From JADGHE01 sp035716025 (GTDB taxonomy: Bacteria > Pseudomonadota > Alphaproteobacteria > Rhizobiales > Xanthobacteraceae), in assembly GCA_035716025.1 (NCBI GenBank), contig DASTKH010000041.1, forward strand, positions 238,228 through 302,227: DNA of 64,000 bases, read 5' to 3'. Shown in pieces: positions 1 through 8,373 of the stretch; within the stretch, counting starts at the first letter, position 1, and each line of letters opens with the position of its first letter. Below the pieces are notes generated by a model. It did not search any database. It worked only from the letters and a program-made list of their open reading frames with translations, and was not told where the DNA came from. The position numbers were made by a program, and so were the translations under genes.

Positions 1-1156
1 GCTTGCTGGCGTGGCTGAACACCTCGTTCTTCGGGTCGGCCTTCCACACCGGCGCTGCGTCATAGGCATTGAGGGTGTGGGTGAGATAGCCGCGCGCGCC
101 CGCGAGCCACTTCTCGAAATTCTCCTTCTCCAGCATGAAGGCGATGAAGGCCTTCGCGGCGTTCGGGTACTTGGAGAACTTGAAGGCTAGGATGGGAACG
201 CAGAGCTGCAACTCGGTCGGCTTGCCGACAGGCCCCACCGGCCAGAGCGCGTGATAGGTGTCGGCGGCGAGGTCCTTCTTGCTCGCGTCGTCCTTGGCCG
301 CGACATAGATCGAGATGCCGTTGCCCGTGAGATAAAGCTCGCCCGCAAGAAAGGCCTTGTTGTTGGAGCTGTCGTTCCAGGATGCGGTGCCCGGCACGAA
401 TGTATCGACCAGCGCCTTGCAGTATTCGAGCGCTTTCACGGTCTCGGGCGAGTTGATGATCACCTTGTCGTTCTTGTCGACGGTGTAGGCGCCGTGCCCC
501 CATAGCACCCAGTGCAGCCAAGCGTTCGCATCGCCGGAGGCATGGCCGAGCGCAAAGCCCGCCGGCGTGTTGTTCTTCTTGAGCGCCTTGCACAGCTCGA
601 GGAATCCGGGGAAGTCCTGCGGAACCTCCTTGAAGCCCGCCTTCTCGACCGCCGATTTGCGATAGGTGATGTAACCGCCGATCGTCGCGACCGGGATGCC
701 GAGCCAATCATTGCCCTGCTTGCAGGTCAGAGCCGCCGCCTCGGTCCAGCCGCCGTATTTCTTGCCGAGATAGTCGGCGACGTCGTTCATCAGCAGCACC
801 TTGGTGGGGAACAATTGCGGCAACGTGTGCAGCCCCCAGACAATGTCGAGGCCCGACCCGGTGTTGGCGGCGACGGAGGCCTTGGGCTGCACATCCTCGA
901 AGGATTCGCTGAACACGTTCATCTCGGCGCCGGTTGCCGACTTGAAGGCGGCAACCATCTCGTTGAACGCCTTGTCCTCCGACTCGACGAATCGCTTCCA
1001 GCGCATGACCGTGAGCTTTGCGCCCTTTTCCACCTTCCACGGCGCCGACTGGGCCCACGCCTTTGCGAAGGCGAACAGAGCGGGGCCGGTGAGCGCCCCG
1101 GCCGCGGCAAAGGCGGTGCCGGCTTGCAGCACGGCGCGACGCGTCAGATCGTTCAT
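1..1156 (-). CDS. Sugar-type ABC transporter substrate-binding protein (family 1), C-terminus off the left edge
   Basis: The frame is open from an ATG at 1156 to the left edge, about 385 codons without a stop, so the gene is partial at its 3' end. The protein starts MNDLTRRAVLQAGTAF, a twin-arginine type leader followed by an Ala-rich segment ending near AWAQ, which points to export to the periplasm. The mature part has typical family 1 solute-binding features (ANTGSGLDIVWGLHT, GIPVATIGGYITYRKS, and a late KFSKYPNAAKAFIAFML segment). A GGGAGGAAG ribosome-binding site lies just before the start. It follows the ATPase gene at 1202-2269 in the same direction, 45 bases downstream, so the two form an operon. 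The permeases are presumably beyond the left edge. The substrate is unknown; sugars or polyols are usual for this family. Confidence 0.88.
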   Translation of the reverse strand, partial: MNDLTRRAVLQAGTAFAAAGALTGPALFAFAKAWAQSAPWKVEKGAKLTVMRWKRFVESEDKAFNEMVAAFKSATGAEMNVFSESFEDVQPKASVAANTGSGLDIVWGLHTLPQLFPTKVLLMNDVADYLGKKYGGWTEAAALTCKQGNDWLGIPVATIGGYITYRKSAVEKAGFKEVPQDFPGFLELCKALKKNNTPAGFALGHASGDANAWLHWVLWGHGAYTVDKNDKVIINSPETVKALEYCKALVDTFVPGTASWNDSSNNKAFLAGELYLTGNGISIYVAAKDDASKKDLAADTYHALWPVGPVGKPTELQLCVPILAFKFSKYPNAAKAFIAFMLEKENFEKWLAGARGYLTHTLNAYDAAPVWKADPKNEVFSHASK

Positions 1157-1201
1157 GGGTTTCTTCCTCCCTCTCGTTATGCGCCCGGGCGGGCGCGGCT
1201 T

Positions 1202-2269
1202 TTAGGAACCCACTCGTTTCCCGGTTGCCTCATCGAACAGATGCACCAGGTTCGGGTCCGGCTTGAGCCGGATCTTGTCGCCCGGCTTGAATTGATGGCG
1301 TTCGCGGAACACCGCGACGATCTCCTCGCCTCCGAGATTGGCAAAGACCTGTGTCTCGGAGCCCGTCGGCTCGACGACGACGATCTCCGCCGGGGCGCCT
1401 TCATCGGCGATGACGAAATGCTCGGGGCGAATGCCGTAAACTGCGGGGCGCCCCGCGGACTGTGCAGGCGCCGAGGCGAGCGGCAGCCGCACGCCGTTGG
1501 GGCCCTCGAAAAACACGGATCCGTTCGTCCTCACATGCCCTTTGAGGAAGTTCATCGCCGGCGAACCGATGAAACCGGCGACGAACATGTTGTCCGGCCG
1601 GTCGTAGAGATCGAGCGGCGCGCCGATCTGCTCAACGAGCCCATCGTGCATCACGACGATCTTGTCGGCCATCGTCATGGCCTCGATCTGATCGTGGGTC
1701 ACGTAAACGGTCGTAGTTTTGAGCCGCTGGTGCAGCTCCTTGATCTCGGTGCGCATCGCAACCCGCAGCTTGGCATCGAGGTTCGACAGCGGCTCGTCGA
1801 ACAGGAAGACCTGCGGATCACGCACGATCGCGCGTCCCATGGCGACGCGCTGGCGCTGGCCGCCGGAAAGCTGGCGCGGAAAACGCTCGAGCAGCGGCTC
1901 GAGCCCGAGAATTTGCGCCGCCCGCCGCACGCGGGTGTCGATTTCACTCTTCGGGGCACCGCGCAGCTTCAAGGAGAAGCCCATATTGTCGGCGACGGTC
2001 ATATGCGGATAGAGCGCGTAATTCTGAAAAACCATGGCGATGTCGCGCTCTTTCGGTGGCAGCAGGTTCACCACCCGCTCGCCGATGCTGATCTCGCCGG
2101 CCGTGATGTTTTCGAGCCCGGCGATCATGCGCAGCAGCGTGGATTTGCCGCAGCCCGAAGGGCCGACGAGAACGACGAATTCGCCGTCGCCGATCGAGAT
2201 GTCCACGCCGTGAATGACGTAGGTCGCGCCAAACGCCTTCTTGACGTCGTTGATCTGCACCGACGCCAT
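1202..2269 (-). CDS. ABC transporter ATP-binding protein, UgpC/MsmK/MalK type
   Basis: Predicted nucleotide-binding subunit that powers a carbohydrate-type importer at the inner membrane. The 355-residue protein has Walker A GPSGCGKST (about residue 38), the Q-loop in MVFQNYALYPHM, the signature LSGGQRQRV, Walker B VFLFDEPLSNLD and the H-loop in VYVTHDQIEAMTM. A C-terminal TOBE-like domain follows, where MalK-type ATPases carry regulatory contacts. An in-frame upstream codon at 2284 exists, but GGGAGGAACGT sits directly before the ATG at 2269, so I start there (MASVQIND). It lies upstream of the binding-protein gene in the same operon. Substrate specificity cannot be read from the ATPase. Confidence 0.93.
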   Translation of the reverse strand: MASVQINDVKKAFGATYVIHGVDISIGDGEFVVLVGPSGCGKSTLLRMIAGLENITAGEISIGERVVNLLPPKERDIAMVFQNYALYPHMTVADNMGFSLKLRGAPKSEIDTRVRRAAQILGLEPLLERFPRQLSGGQRQRVAMGRAIVRDPQVFLFDEPLSNLDAKLRVAMRTEIKELHQRLKTTTVYVTHDQIEAMTMADKIVVMHDGLVEQIGAPLDLYDRPDNMFVAGFIGSPAMNFLKGHVRTNGSVFFEGPNGVRLPLASAPAQSAGRPAVYGIRPEHFVIADEGAPAEIVVVEPTGSETQVFANLGGEEIVAVFRERHQFKPGDKIRLKPDPNLVHLFDEATGKRVGS

Positions 2270-2349
2270 ACGTTCCTCCCTCAACGCGCCGCGGAGGCTT
2301 TTCGCCTCTCTTCGAGAACGTCCGTGGAGCGTTCACCGGCTGGCAAGAC

Positions 2350-2377
2350 ATTGTTGCCCGGGAAGAAAGGAAATCAA
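2350..2377 (-). promoter_or_regulatory. Possible sigma-70-like promoter for the sugar ABC operon
   Basis: On the minus strand TTGATT (2372-2377) and AACAAT (2350-2355) are separated by 16 bases, about 80 bases upstream of the ATPase start and in the divergent gap. Each box matches consensus at four of six positions. This is a weak pattern match only. Confidence 0.3.
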
Positions 2378-2484
2378 GTCCTATCATGGTCGGGCATTGA
2401 AAACGCCACACGGCCCGCCCAGACTCGGGCGCCGGAGCGCGTCGCCGCGTCCCGCGCGTCACGATGGGAAAGGGAAATTCGCAG

Positions 2485-3468
2485 ATGGCCGACGACAAGC
2501 CCGCCGCGCTCTTCATCGGCCCGCCAAAGAAGGACATCCAGGCAGGGCTTGCGGCCGAGTTTACCGTCCATTCCGTCGAAACGCCGGACCGGCTGGACGA
2601 CGCCACGCTGGCGCGCCTTGCCCCGCATCTGCGCTTCGTCGCCGTCGGCGGCCATCCCGGCCGCGCCGACAGCGCCTTGATGCAGCGGCTGGGCAAGCTC
2701 GAAATCGTCGCCAATTTCGGCGTCGGCTACGACAATGTGGATGCGAAATGGGCGGCCGCGAACGGGATCATCGTCACCAATACGCCCGACGTGCTCAACG
2801 AGGAGGTGGCGGATACCGCGCTCGGGCTCCTGCTCTGCACGGTGCGGGAACTGCCGCGGGCCGAACGCTATCTGCGTTCCGGGGAGTGGGCGCGGAAAGG
2901 CGACTATCGGCTCACCGCCTCGCTGCGCGACCGCACGGTCGGCCTCGTCGGGCTCGGCCGCATTGGCCGGGTGATCGCCGACCGCCTCGCCGCCATGAAA
3001 GTGCCGGTGGTCTACCACAGCCGCCGCCCGAAGCCCGATGCGCCGTATCGCTACTATGCGAGCCTCCTCGAAATGGCACGCGCGGTCGACGTTCTGCTCA
3101 CGATCGTGCCCGGGGGGGCCGAAACCCGCCACATGATCAATACCGAGGTGCTGGAGGCGCTCGGTCCAAACGGTATCTTCATCAACATGGCACGCGGCTC
3201 CGTCGTGGACGAACAAGCGCTCGTCGAAGCGCTCAAGACGGGCAAGATCCTGTCCGCGGGCCTCGATGTGTTCGCAAACGAGCCGCACGTGCCGCAGGAG
3301 CTCGTCGAGATGGATCACGTCGTCTTGACGCCGCATGTCGGCTCCGCGTCCGAGGCGACGCGGCGGGCCATGGAGCAGCTCGTTGTCGACAACCTCGTCA
3401 ATTGGAAATATGGCCGGCCGCCGCTCACCCCGGTCCCGGAAACGCCCTGGCCGCGCCGCGGAGGGTGA
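2485..3468 (+). CDS. D-isomer specific 2-hydroxyacid dehydrogenase, probably NADPH-dependent glyoxylate/hydroxypyruvate reductase type
   Basis: 327 residues with the two-domain fold of the family. The Rossmann motif GLGRIG is at about 156-161. Two arginines after the second strand (HSRRP, 178-182) are the usual sign of NADP preference. The catalytic trio is present: Arg237 in NMARGSVVDE, Glu266 in FANEP and His284 in TPHVGSAS. It probably reduces a 2-keto acid such as hydroxypyruvate or glyoxylate in the cytoplasm. An in-frame ATG seven codons upstream (2464) exists, but the GGGAAAGGGA sequence fits the ATG at 2485 better. The stop is one base before the next ATG, so the AprI-like gene is probably cotranscribed. 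The exact substrate is not determinable here. Confidence 0.9.
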   Translation: MADDKPAALFIGPPKKDIQAGLAAEFTVHSVETPDRLDDATLARLAPHLRFVAVGGHPGRADSALMQRLGKLEIVANFGVGYDNVDAKWAAANGIIVTNTPDVLNEEVADTALGLLLCTVRELPRAERYLRSGEWARKGDYRLTASLRDRTVGLVGLGRIGRVIADRLAAMKVPVVYHSRRPKPDAPYRYYASLLEMARAVDVLLTIVPGGAETRHMINTEVLEALGPNGIFINMARGSVVDEQALVEALKTGKILSAGLDVFANEPHVPQELVEMDHVVLTPHVGSASEATRRAMEQLVVDNLVNWKYGRPPLTPVPETPWPRRGG

Positions 3469-3469
3469 T

Positions 3470-4165
3470 ATGCCAGATCGGATTTTTTGCGTCGGGCTCG
3501 CCGTCGCCCTGCTGTTTGCAGCGGGCGGCGCCGCCGCGCAGACGGCGCTTGCCGCAAACGAGGCTGCCAAGGCAGTCGTCGGCGCCTGGGAACTCTCGAA
3601 TGCCGAGCGCGACCGCTCCTGCATGGTGACGCTGCGGCCGCCCGGCTCGGGCCCCACCGCCGCCGTCACGTGGGAGGCCCAATGCGCCGAACTGTTTCCG
3701 TTCTCGCGCAACGCGCCGGCCTGGAATATCGGCGAGATGGATGCGATCCAGTTTCTCGACGGCAAGGGGCAGGTGGTGCTCGAGCTCACCGAAGTCGAAG
3801 GCGGCCTCTACGAGGGAGAGCGCCGTGGCGAAGGCATTTTCTTCCTGCAGAGTGCGGGCGTGCCGGACGAGCGCAAAGCGGATTTCTTCGTCGGCGAGTG
3901 GGCCTTCGCGGCCGCAAGCGGCCGCGTGCTCTGCCGCCTCACGCTCGCTTTGACACCGGTGCCGCCCGATGCCATGGCGCTGAAGCTGAAATCCGGCTGC
4001 CCGGGTGCGATCGCGGGTTTCGCGCCGATCGCCTGGCGGGTCGACCGCGGCGAACTGCTCATTCTTTCGGCAAGCGGCGAAAATTGGCGCTTCGAGGAGG
4101 CGGAGCCCTCGGTGTGGCAGCGCGTGCCGCAGTCGCGCCAGCCACTGCGGCTCCTCCGCCAGTAG
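3470..4165 (+). CDS. Two-domain AprI/Inh-type metalloprotease inhibitor-like protein
   Basis: 231 residues with a Sec signal peptide (hydrophobic 5-24, AAAQ cleavage region). The mature part contains two successive Inh-like units. The first runs about 36-130 (VVGAWELSNAERDRSCMVTL, Cys51 and Cys72). The second runs about 139-225 (FVGEWAFAAASGRVLCRLTL, Cys155 and Cys177). Each keeps the G-x-W start and a Cys pair, as in AprI/Inh inhibitors, which block serralysin-type proteases in the periplasm with a single domain of roughly 100 residues. No serralysin or type I secretion gene is in the window, so the target is unknown and the protein may only share the fold. GAGG before the ATG overlaps the upstream stop region. 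Confidence 0.72.
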   Translation: MPDRIFCVGLAVALLFAAGGAAAQTALAANEAAKAVVGAWELSNAERDRSCMVTLRPPGSGPTAAVTWEAQCAELFPFSRNAPAWNIGEMDAIQFLDGKGQVVLELTEVEGGLYEGERRGEGIFFLQSAGVPDERKADFFVGEWAFAAASGRVLCRLTLALTPVPPDAMALKLKSGCPGAIAGFAPIAWRVDRGELLILSASGENWRFEEAEPSVWQRVPQSRQPLRLLRQ

Positions 4166-4189
4166 ATGAGCCGAAGCCTAGGCTCCGCG

Positions 4190-4222
4190 GCGCCCGGACC
4201 TCCTTGCCCGGGGACCGGGCGC
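4190..4222. terminator. Possible hairpin between convergent genes
   Basis: GCGCCCGG (4190-4197) and CCGGGCGC (4215-4222) form an 8-base stem with a 17-base loop in the 81-base gap between two convergent genes. There is no clear T tract, so a terminator role is only suggested by position. Confidence 0.3.
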
Positions 4223-4246
4223 TGTCTGCGGCGCTTTTCTGCCAAA

Positions 4247-5266
4247 TCAGTTCTTTGCGCGCAGATCAAGCCCCACGCCCTTGTTCACGAACCGTGTCGT
4301 GAACGCCTTGCGGAAATCGATGCCGGGCTTGACCACGCCGGCCCGCACCATCTTTGCAAAAAAGCTGCCGACCCGCTCCTCCGTCATCGCGCCGATGCCG
4401 AGTTTGAGCGAATCGCCCGAGTCGACGATCCCGTACTCCCGCATCTTGGCGACCGAGTAGGCGAGCAGTGCGTCCGTCATCTCCGGATTGTGCCGCTTGA
4501 TGAGCGCGTTCGCGGCCTTGTTGTCGTGATAGATGTAGTTGTACCAGCCGATAACCGAGGCTTCGACGAAGCGGCGGACAAGGTCCGGCTTCTTCTCCAC
4601 GAGTTCCACGCGCGTTTCGATCAAAGTGGAATAGGTGTTGAAGCCGTGATCGGCGAGAAGGAAGATTTTTGGCTTGAAATGCCCCTGCTGCTCGACGGCA
4701 AAGGGCTCCGAAGTCACATAGCCCTGCATCGCGCTGCGCTTGTCGGCGAGAAACGGCTGCGGATTAAAGGTGTAGGGTCGGATTTGCTCTTCCCGGAAAC
4801 CGAACTCGCTTTTCATCCATTGGAAATAGGTCGCTTGTCCTTCCGCGGAAATGTAGAGCGTGAGCTTCTTGAGGTCTTCGAACGTCTCGATCCCTTGATC
4901 GGGATGGGCGAGCAGCACCTGCGGATCCTTCTGGAACAGCGCCGCGACCGAAATGGTGGGGATGCCTTGCGCGACCGCGTCGAAGGCCTGCAGCAGGTTG
5001 GCGCTCAGGAAGAAGTCGACTTTGCCGACCGTCATGAGCAGCCTGTTGTTCACCTGCGGGCCGCCGGGCACGATGGTGACGTCGAGGCCGTATTGGCGGT
5101 AGGTCCCGTCGGCGAGCGCCTGGTAGAAGCCGCCGTGCTCGGCTTCCGCCACCCAGTTGGTGGCAAACGAGGTTGGCTCAAGCGGTTGAGCGCGAACGGC
5201 GCGGCACGTCGCCGCGGCAAGCGCGCCGGCGAGCAGGGGAAGCCGGGCTCGGGCAGTGAATGGCAT
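4247..5266 (-). CDS. NMT1/SsuA-type ABC substrate-binding protein, orphan
   Basis: 339 residues with a signal peptide (MPFTARARLPLLAGALAAAT, then RAVRAQ). The mature part starts EPTSFATNWVAEAEHGGFYQ, the typical opening of NMT1/THI5-like binding proteins used for pyrimidine precursors, sulfonates or nitriles. PGGPQVNNRLLMTVGKVDF continues the family pattern. GAGGAG stands six bases before the ATG at 5266, which is preferred to an in-frame ATG at 5290. No permease or ATPase gene adjoins it: the left neighbour is convergent and the right one is divergent. It either works with a distant transporter or has another ligand-sensing role. The ligand is unknown. Confidence 0.85.
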   Translation of the reverse strand: MPFTARARLPLLAGALAAATCRAVRAQPLEPTSFATNWVAEAEHGGFYQALADGTYRQYGLDVTIVPGGPQVNNRLLMTVGKVDFFLSANLLQAFDAVAQGIPTISVAALFQKDPQVLLAHPDQGIETFEDLKKLTLYISAEGQATYFQWMKSEFGFREEQIRPYTFNPQPFLADKRSAMQGYVTSEPFAVEQQGHFKPKIFLLADHGFNTYSTLIETRVELVEKKPDLVRRFVEASVIGWYNYIYHDNKAANALIKRHNPEMTDALLAYSVAKMREYGIVDSGDSLKLGIGAMTEERVGSFFAKMVRAGVVKPGIDFRKAFTTRFVNKGVGLDLRAKN

Positions 5267-5429
5267 CGCGAACTCCTCGCCAGACGGCAAAAACGGCGCG
5301 CGCGGACGCGGTCTGCTCTAACTTGGACGCGCGGGCGGTGGCAAGGGCGGGCGGCGCATAGGCGAAGGACCGGCTTGCGGATGTGTGGAATCGTTGCTTG
5401 AAGAGTCCTCAGGGAGAATTGCCGGCTGC

Positions 5430-6848
5430 ATGGGGCCTGCTCGCAGATTCACGCTTTGCGCGGCGGCCATGATCGCGGCCTGCGGTCCGGCGCAGGCGGC
5501 TCCGGCCCTTGACGGCGCGACCATGGGCTGGCCCTGGCTGCTGCCGTTTGCCGGACTGCTTTTGTCGATCGCGACGGGCCCCGTGCTGTTTCCGAAACTG
5601 TGGCACCGGCATTACCCGGCCGTGGCGACGGGCTGGGCGGCGATGGTTCTGCTCGCAATCGCGATCTCCGCCGGCCCCGCCGCGGCGGGCGCGGCGCTCG
5701 CCCACGCAGCCTTCGGGGAATATTTGAGCTTCATCGCGCTCCTGTTCACGCTCTATGTCGTGGCCGGCGGCATCCTTGTAACCGGCGGGATTCGACCGAC
5801 GCCGCTTGCCAACACGAGTCTTCTCGCGCTGGGTACCGGCATCGCGAGCTGCGTCGGAACGACCGGCGCCGCCATGATCCTCATCCGGCCGCTGCTCAAG
5901 GCCAATGGCGCGCGGCGGCACAACGTCCACGTCGTGATCTTCTTCATCATCCTCGTTGCCAATGTCGGCGGCGCGCTGACGCCGCTCGGCGATCCGCCTT
6001 TGTTCGTCGGCTTCCTGCGCGGGATCGATTTCTTCTGGACCGCGCGCAATCTGTGGATTCAAACCGCACTCGCGGCGACGGTCCTGCTCGCGGCGTTCTT
6101 CGTTCTCGACCTGTGGCTTTCGCGGGGCGATCCCGCCGTGCGCGGACCGTCCGACGGTCCGTTGCGCGTCCGCGGTTCCGTGAACATCGTGCTGATCGCC
6201 GCAATCATCGCCTGCATCCTGGTCTTCGCCCACTGGCAGCCGGGCCTCTCCTTCGACCTGCTTGGCACCCCGCTGGCGCTGCAGAACCTGCTGCGGGACG
6301 CCGCCTTGGCCGCCATCGCGCTTCTCTCGTTGCGGCTGACGCCCGACGAGCACCGTGCCGCGAACGGCTTCACCTTCGAGCCGATCCGCGAGGTCGCGAT
6401 CCTGTTCGCGGCGATCTTTGTTGCCATTGTGCCGGTCTCGGCCATGCTCCAGGCGGGGCGCGAGGGCCTTTTTGCGCCGCTGCTCGGGTTCGTCACGCAT
6501 GCGAACGGGATGCCGAGCGAGGCAGCCTATTTCTGGCTGACGGGTGTGCTCTCGGCCTTCCTCGACAATGCCCCGACCTATCTCGTTTTCTTTCAATTGG
6601 CGGGCGGCGACCCGCAGGCGCTGATGGGGCCGCTCGCGGGGACGCTGGCGGCGATCTCGCTTGGCTCGGTCTTCATGGGCGCCCTCACTTACATTGGGAA
6701 CGCGCCGAATTTCATGGTCTACGCGATTGCGACGGAGCAGGGCGTGCGCATGCCGAGTTTCTTCGCCTATTTGTTCTGGGCTTCGCTGATCCTTGTGCCG
6801 ATCCTCCTCGCGATCACGTTTCTTCCGGTGGCTCCGTTGCCGCCTTGA
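5430..6848 (+). CDS. NhaD/CitMHS-like membrane antiporter, copy 1
   Basis: 472-residue polytopic inner-membrane protein of the ion transporter superfamily (NhaD/ArsB/citrate transporter group), often annotated as sodium:proton antiporter. It opens with a leader-like segment (MGPARRFTLCAAAMIAACGP, then AQAAP). Family motifs include LASLVGTTGA-type sequence here as IASCVGTTGAAMILIRPL, the segment GGALTPLGDPPLFVGFLRG, and AFLDNAPTYLVFFQLAGG and TYIGNAPNFMVYAIA in the second half. About a dozen hydrophobic segments are visible. The ATG at 5430 is chosen because it begins the leader; the Shine-Dalgarno match (GGGAG) is somewhat distant. A close paralog follows 55 bases downstream, so both are likely in one transcript. 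The ion and substrate are not established. Confidence 0.85.
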   Translation: MGPARRFTLCAAAMIAACGPAQAAPALDGATMGWPWLLPFAGLLLSIATGPVLFPKLWHRHYPAVATGWAAMVLLAIAISAGPAAAGAALAHAAFGEYLSFIALLFTLYVVAGGILVTGGIRPTPLANTSLLALGTGIASCVGTTGAAMILIRPLLKANGARRHNVHVVIFFIILVANVGGALTPLGDPPLFVGFLRGIDFFWTARNLWIQTALAATVLLAAFFVLDLWLSRGDPAVRGPSDGPLRVRGSVNIVLIAAIIACILVFAHWQPGLSFDLLGTPLALQNLLRDAALAAIALLSLRLTPDEHRAANGFTFEPIREVAILFAAIFVAIVPVSAMLQAGREGLFAPLLGFVTHANGMPSEAAYFWLTGVLSAFLDNAPTYLVFFQLAGGDPQALMGPLAGTLAAISLGSVFMGALTYIGNAPNFMVYAIATEQGVRMPSFFAYLFWASLILVPILLAITFLPVAPLPP

Positions 6849-6903
6849 GTTCCCGGGCCGCTACTGCCACAGTCCGACTCGGGGCAGTGTGGGCACGACG
6901 GAA

Positions 6904-8367
6904 ATGGCAAGGAGCGAGGGGGAGGAAGTCGCGGCGAAAGACGGCAGGATGCGCGGCGCGGCCGCGGCGATCGTCGGTGGGTTCTCCGCCGCGGTTGCGG
7001 CGCCTGCGCCGGCTTTCGCGAGTTCAGGGATCGACGGAGCGGCAATGTCGCTCCTGTGGGCGCTGCCCTTCTCGGGCCTTCTCCTGTCCATCGCGACCGG
7101 CCCCATGCTCTTTGCCAGGGTCTGGGAACACCATTACGGAAAGTTTGCCGGCTTTTGGGCCGCATGCGTCATCGTTCCGCTGTTCGCCTTCGCGGGCCCG
7201 GGGGTCGCGACCGAAGCGCTGCTCCATACGATCCTTCTCGAATATGTTCCGTTCATCCTGCTGCTGATCGCGCTGTTTGCGGCCGCCGGAGGCATCTATG
7301 TCGAGGGCAATCTGCGCGGCACACCGGCCGCGAATGTCCTCCTGCTCCTGGCCGGAACGGTTCTGGCGAGCCTCGTCGGCACGACCGGCGCCTCAATGGT
7401 GATGATCCGGCCGCTCATCCGCGCGAACGATGACCGGATTTACCGCGTCCACACGGTGGTATTCTTCATTTTTCTGGTCTCGAACATCGGCGGCTCGCTG
7501 ACGCCGCTCGGCGATCCGCCGCTGTTCGTCGGTTTCCTGAAAGGCGTCGATTTCTTCTGGACCACCACGCATCTCTGGCACGAGACGCTGTTCGTCGTCG
7601 CCTTGGTTCTCTTCGTCTTTTTCGTGATCGACTGCTACCTTCACAAGCTGGAGGAGCGGGAGGTTCATCCTCTCGATCCCACTCCCGACCGGCCTCTGCG
7701 CCTGCACGGTCTCGTGAACTTGGCGCTGATCGGCGTCGTCGTCCTTGCCATTCTGATGAGCGCCTACTGGCGCCCGGGGGTCGGAATCACGATTCAGGGG
7801 GTGCATCTCGAACTGCAGAACATCATCCGCGACCTCGTCTTTGTGGCCGTCGCTTTCGTCTCGATGAAGGCAACGCCTCTCAAGTTTCGCGAGCACAATC
7901 ACTTCTCGTGGGGCCCCATGCAGGAGGTCGCAGCGCTTTTCATCGGCATTTTCATCTGCATCGTGCCGGTGATCGCGATGCTGCGGGCAGGTGACAGGGG
8001 CGCTTTCGCGCCGCTCCTTGCGCTTGTGACCGCTCCTGACGGGACGCCGGTCAACGCCGCGTATTTTTGGCTGACGGGAGGTCTCTCGTCCTTCCTGGAC
8101 AACGCGCCGACCTACCTCGTGTTCTTTGAACTCGCGGGCGGCGATCCGCAGCGGCTGATGACGACGATGGCCTCAACCCTTGCCGCGATTTCCACCGGCG
8201 CGGTGTTCATGGGGGCGAACAGTTACATCGGCAATGCGCCGAATTTCATGGTCTATGCCATCGCCCGCCACCGCGGCGTGAACATGCCGTCTTTCTTCGG
8301 CTATATGCTCTGGTCGGGTTCGATCTTGATCCCGGTCTTCATCCTCACCACGTTGGTTTTCTTCTGA
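6904..8367 (+). CDS. NhaD/CitMHS-like membrane antiporter, copy 2
   Basis: 487 residues, clearly homologous to the preceding gene over the whole length: LLSIATGP, GTTGASMVMIRPLIRAN, GGSLTPLGDPPLFVGFLKG, SFLDNAPTYLVFFELAGG and SYIGNAPNFMVYAIA all recur. It carries its own leader-like N-terminus ending near PAFA. Start choice is uncertain: ATG 6904 gives an acidic N-terminal extension, whereas ATG 6949 (MRGAAAAIVGG) begins right at the leader; neither has a good ribosome-binding site. The gene ends six bases from a convergent hydrolase gene. Because the two copies have diverged in their loops, they may handle different ions or act as a heteromer; this is inference. Confidence 0.85.
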   Translation: MARSEGEEVAAKDGRMRGAAAAIVGGFSAAVAAPAPAFASSGIDGAAMSLLWALPFSGLLLSIATGPMLFARVWEHHYGKFAGFWAACVIVPLFAFAGPGVATEALLHTILLEYVPFILLLIALFAAAGGIYVEGNLRGTPAANVLLLLAGTVLASLVGTTGASMVMIRPLIRANDDRIYRVHTVVFFIFLVSNIGGSLTPLGDPPLFVGFLKGVDFFWTTTHLWHETLFVVALVLFVFFVIDCYLHKLEEREVHPLDPTPDRPLRLHGLVNLALIGVVVLAILMSAYWRPGVGITIQGVHLELQNIIRDLVFVAVAFVSMKATPLKFREHNHFSWGPMQEVAALFIGIFICIVPVIAMLRAGDRGAFAPLLALVTAPDGTPVNAAYFWLTGGLSSFLDNAPTYLVFFELAGGDPQRLMTTMASTLAAISTGAVFMGANSYIGNAPNFMVYAIARHRGVNMPSFFGYMLWSGSILIPVFILTTLVFF

Positions 8368-8373
8368 GGGCTT

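Noticed and set aside
2350..2377. Promoter-like boxes in most divergent gaps.
   Set aside because: In GC-rich alphaproteobacterial DNA such boxes are weak and occur by chance. Only those with fair spacing and position were listed, at low confidence.
512..2680. A 722-codon frame antisense to the sugar ABC genes.
   Set aside because: Low-complexity composition with no motif; both strands of the region are fully explained by the ATPase and binding-protein genes.
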